Shown: positions 63,577 to 64,000 of the stretch, piece by piece
Layout of the letters: each line of letters opens with the position of its first letter
Numbering within the stretch: the stretch's first letter is position 1
From: Pantoea latae
Lineage (GTDB): Bacteria; Pseudomonadota; Gammaproteobacteria; Enterobacterales; Enterobacteriaceae
Length of the DNA: 64,000 bases
Assembly: GCF_002077695.1 (NCBI RefSeq)
Contig: NZ_MWUE01000003.1
Coordinates: forward strand, 62,001 to 126,000
Reading direction: 5' to 3'
Translations under genes and position numbers: made by a program
The notes under the pieces: generated by a model
Told to the model about the DNA's origin: nothing
What the model saw: the letters and a program-made list of their open reading frames with translations, nothing else
Database searches by the model: none

Positions 63577-63752
63577 TATCGTCACGGGCAAAGTGCTGTC
63601 AATCATTACCCGCGTCGGCAAGATACCGATTACTTATTACCGCGATAAGCAACAGCTATAGATGGGCCGTTAAGCGAAAGCAATGACGTAATCGGTAATG
63701 TGTGAGGTGCGACGGCGGACAAAAATAAAACATTGACAGCCGCCGCATTAAT

Positions 63753-63766
63753 TTCATTATAGTGAA
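63753..63766. promoter_or_regulatory. Palindromic operator, binding protein side
   Basis: TTCATTATAGTGAA matches the 63563-63576 palindrome at 13 of 14 bases. A TTGACA -35 lies at 63733-63738 on the plus strand, and the palindrome overlaps the matching -10 (CATTAT). It lies 41 bp before the binding protein start. Confidence 0.65.
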
Positions 63767-63806
63767 AATGACGTTCGCCCTTTTCATCCCGATACAGGAG
63801 TGAGTT

Positions 63807-64000
63807 ATGTCTGTCGCCTCAAATAAACGCCTGCTGCCCTTATGTCTGGCGCTGAGCCTCGCCGCCGCTGTCAGCGTCAACGCGCAGGCCGCCGCGCTCA
63901 CCGCCGGGTCGCCGCCCTCCAGCGCGCCCACCACCTTCCTCAACACCCAGAGCGGCAAAATCGAAGGCTTTATGCCGGACGTGGCGGCGGAAGTGGCAAA
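63807..64000 (+). CDS. Amino acid ABC transporter substrate-binding protein (3' end outside window)
   Basis: The 64 visible codons start at an ATG with CAGGAG 6 nt upstream. They encode a signal peptide (residues about 1-28: positively charged start, leucine/alanine core, ending VNAQA) followed by the opening of a type II amino acid-binding protein (TAGSPPSSAPTTFLNTQSGK, then IEGFMPDVAAEVA). It is the partner of the divergent permease-ATPase pair. The specificity cannot be judged from this fragment. Expression probably follows the palindromic operator that overlaps its -10. Confidence 0.85.
   Translation, partial: MSVASNKRLLPLCLALSLAAAVSVNAQAAALTAGSPPSSAPTTFLNTQSGKIEGFMPDVAAEVA

Overview
The window looks like a chromosomal stretch of a GC-rich member of the Enterobacterales, most likely an Erwiniaceae species (Pantoea/Mixta/Erwinia type). 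The evidence is near-E. coli proteins (AscG/AscF/AscB, BglB, LplA, EptA, CspA with its cold-shock leader, YdeP, YdbC/PdxI), a dat-ddc diaminopropane pair, and many compact accessory operons. No rRNA, tRNA, CRISPR array, transposase or integrase was seen.

Layout. 1-2.5 kb: ddc (cut by the window edge) and dat. 2.9-5.1 kb: a LysR gene divergent from a carboxymuconolactone decarboxylase-like/tautomerase/DUF4865 operon. 5.2-9.2 kb: a YdeP-type molybdopterin oxidoreductase, a PdxI-like aldo/keto reductase and an MlrA-like regulator. 9.6-18 kb: a motility and c-di-GMP block: a diguanylate cyclase, a GGDEF-EAL protein, an isolated fliD, a chemoreceptor and an orphan sugar-binding protein; fliD and the chemoreceptor face apart with sigma-28-type promoters. 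18.5-20.6 kb: an AT-richer two-gene surface polysaccharide cassette (flippase plus TupA-like ATP-grasp). 21-23.4 kb: cspA-like gene, MDR oxidoreductase, LysR. 23.5-25.3 kb: a FAS1-ECF sigma-RskA operon with a candidate autoregulated promoter. 25.5-29.2 kb: basic amino acid binding protein, DUF2817 peptidase-like protein, 2OG-Fe(II) oxygenase and LysR.

29.2-44.7 kb is the most striking region: two divergent operons that look like one undescribed polysaccharide system. The leftward operon encodes a PilZ-less cellulose-synthase-like GT2, three DUF3131 proteins, a soluble hybrid histidine kinase and an exported GH2 glycosidase, all joined by overlaps or gaps under 10 nt. The rightward operon encodes an OpgC-type acyltransferase, an outer-membrane barrel-like protein, and a complete partner-switching module: response regulator-PP2C phosphatase, STAS antagonist and HATPase kinase. 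The phosphatase gene carries a single-base frameshift in this sequence. I infer synthesis, periplasmic processing, acyl decoration and export of a beta-glucan-like polymer under phospho-switch control.

44.7-56 kb: an exported esterase, the ascG/ascFB beta-glucoside system with AscG and CRP sites, lplA, eptA, and a second beta-glucoside PTS-BglB pair. 56.2-64 kb: a 32-residue membrane protein missed by ordinary gene calling, an Old Yellow Enzyme, a 1251-residue GH-GT-flavoprotein fusion with an internal ribosome binding site at the GH/GT junction, and a divergent polar amino acid ABC transporter whose two promoters carry the same palindrome.
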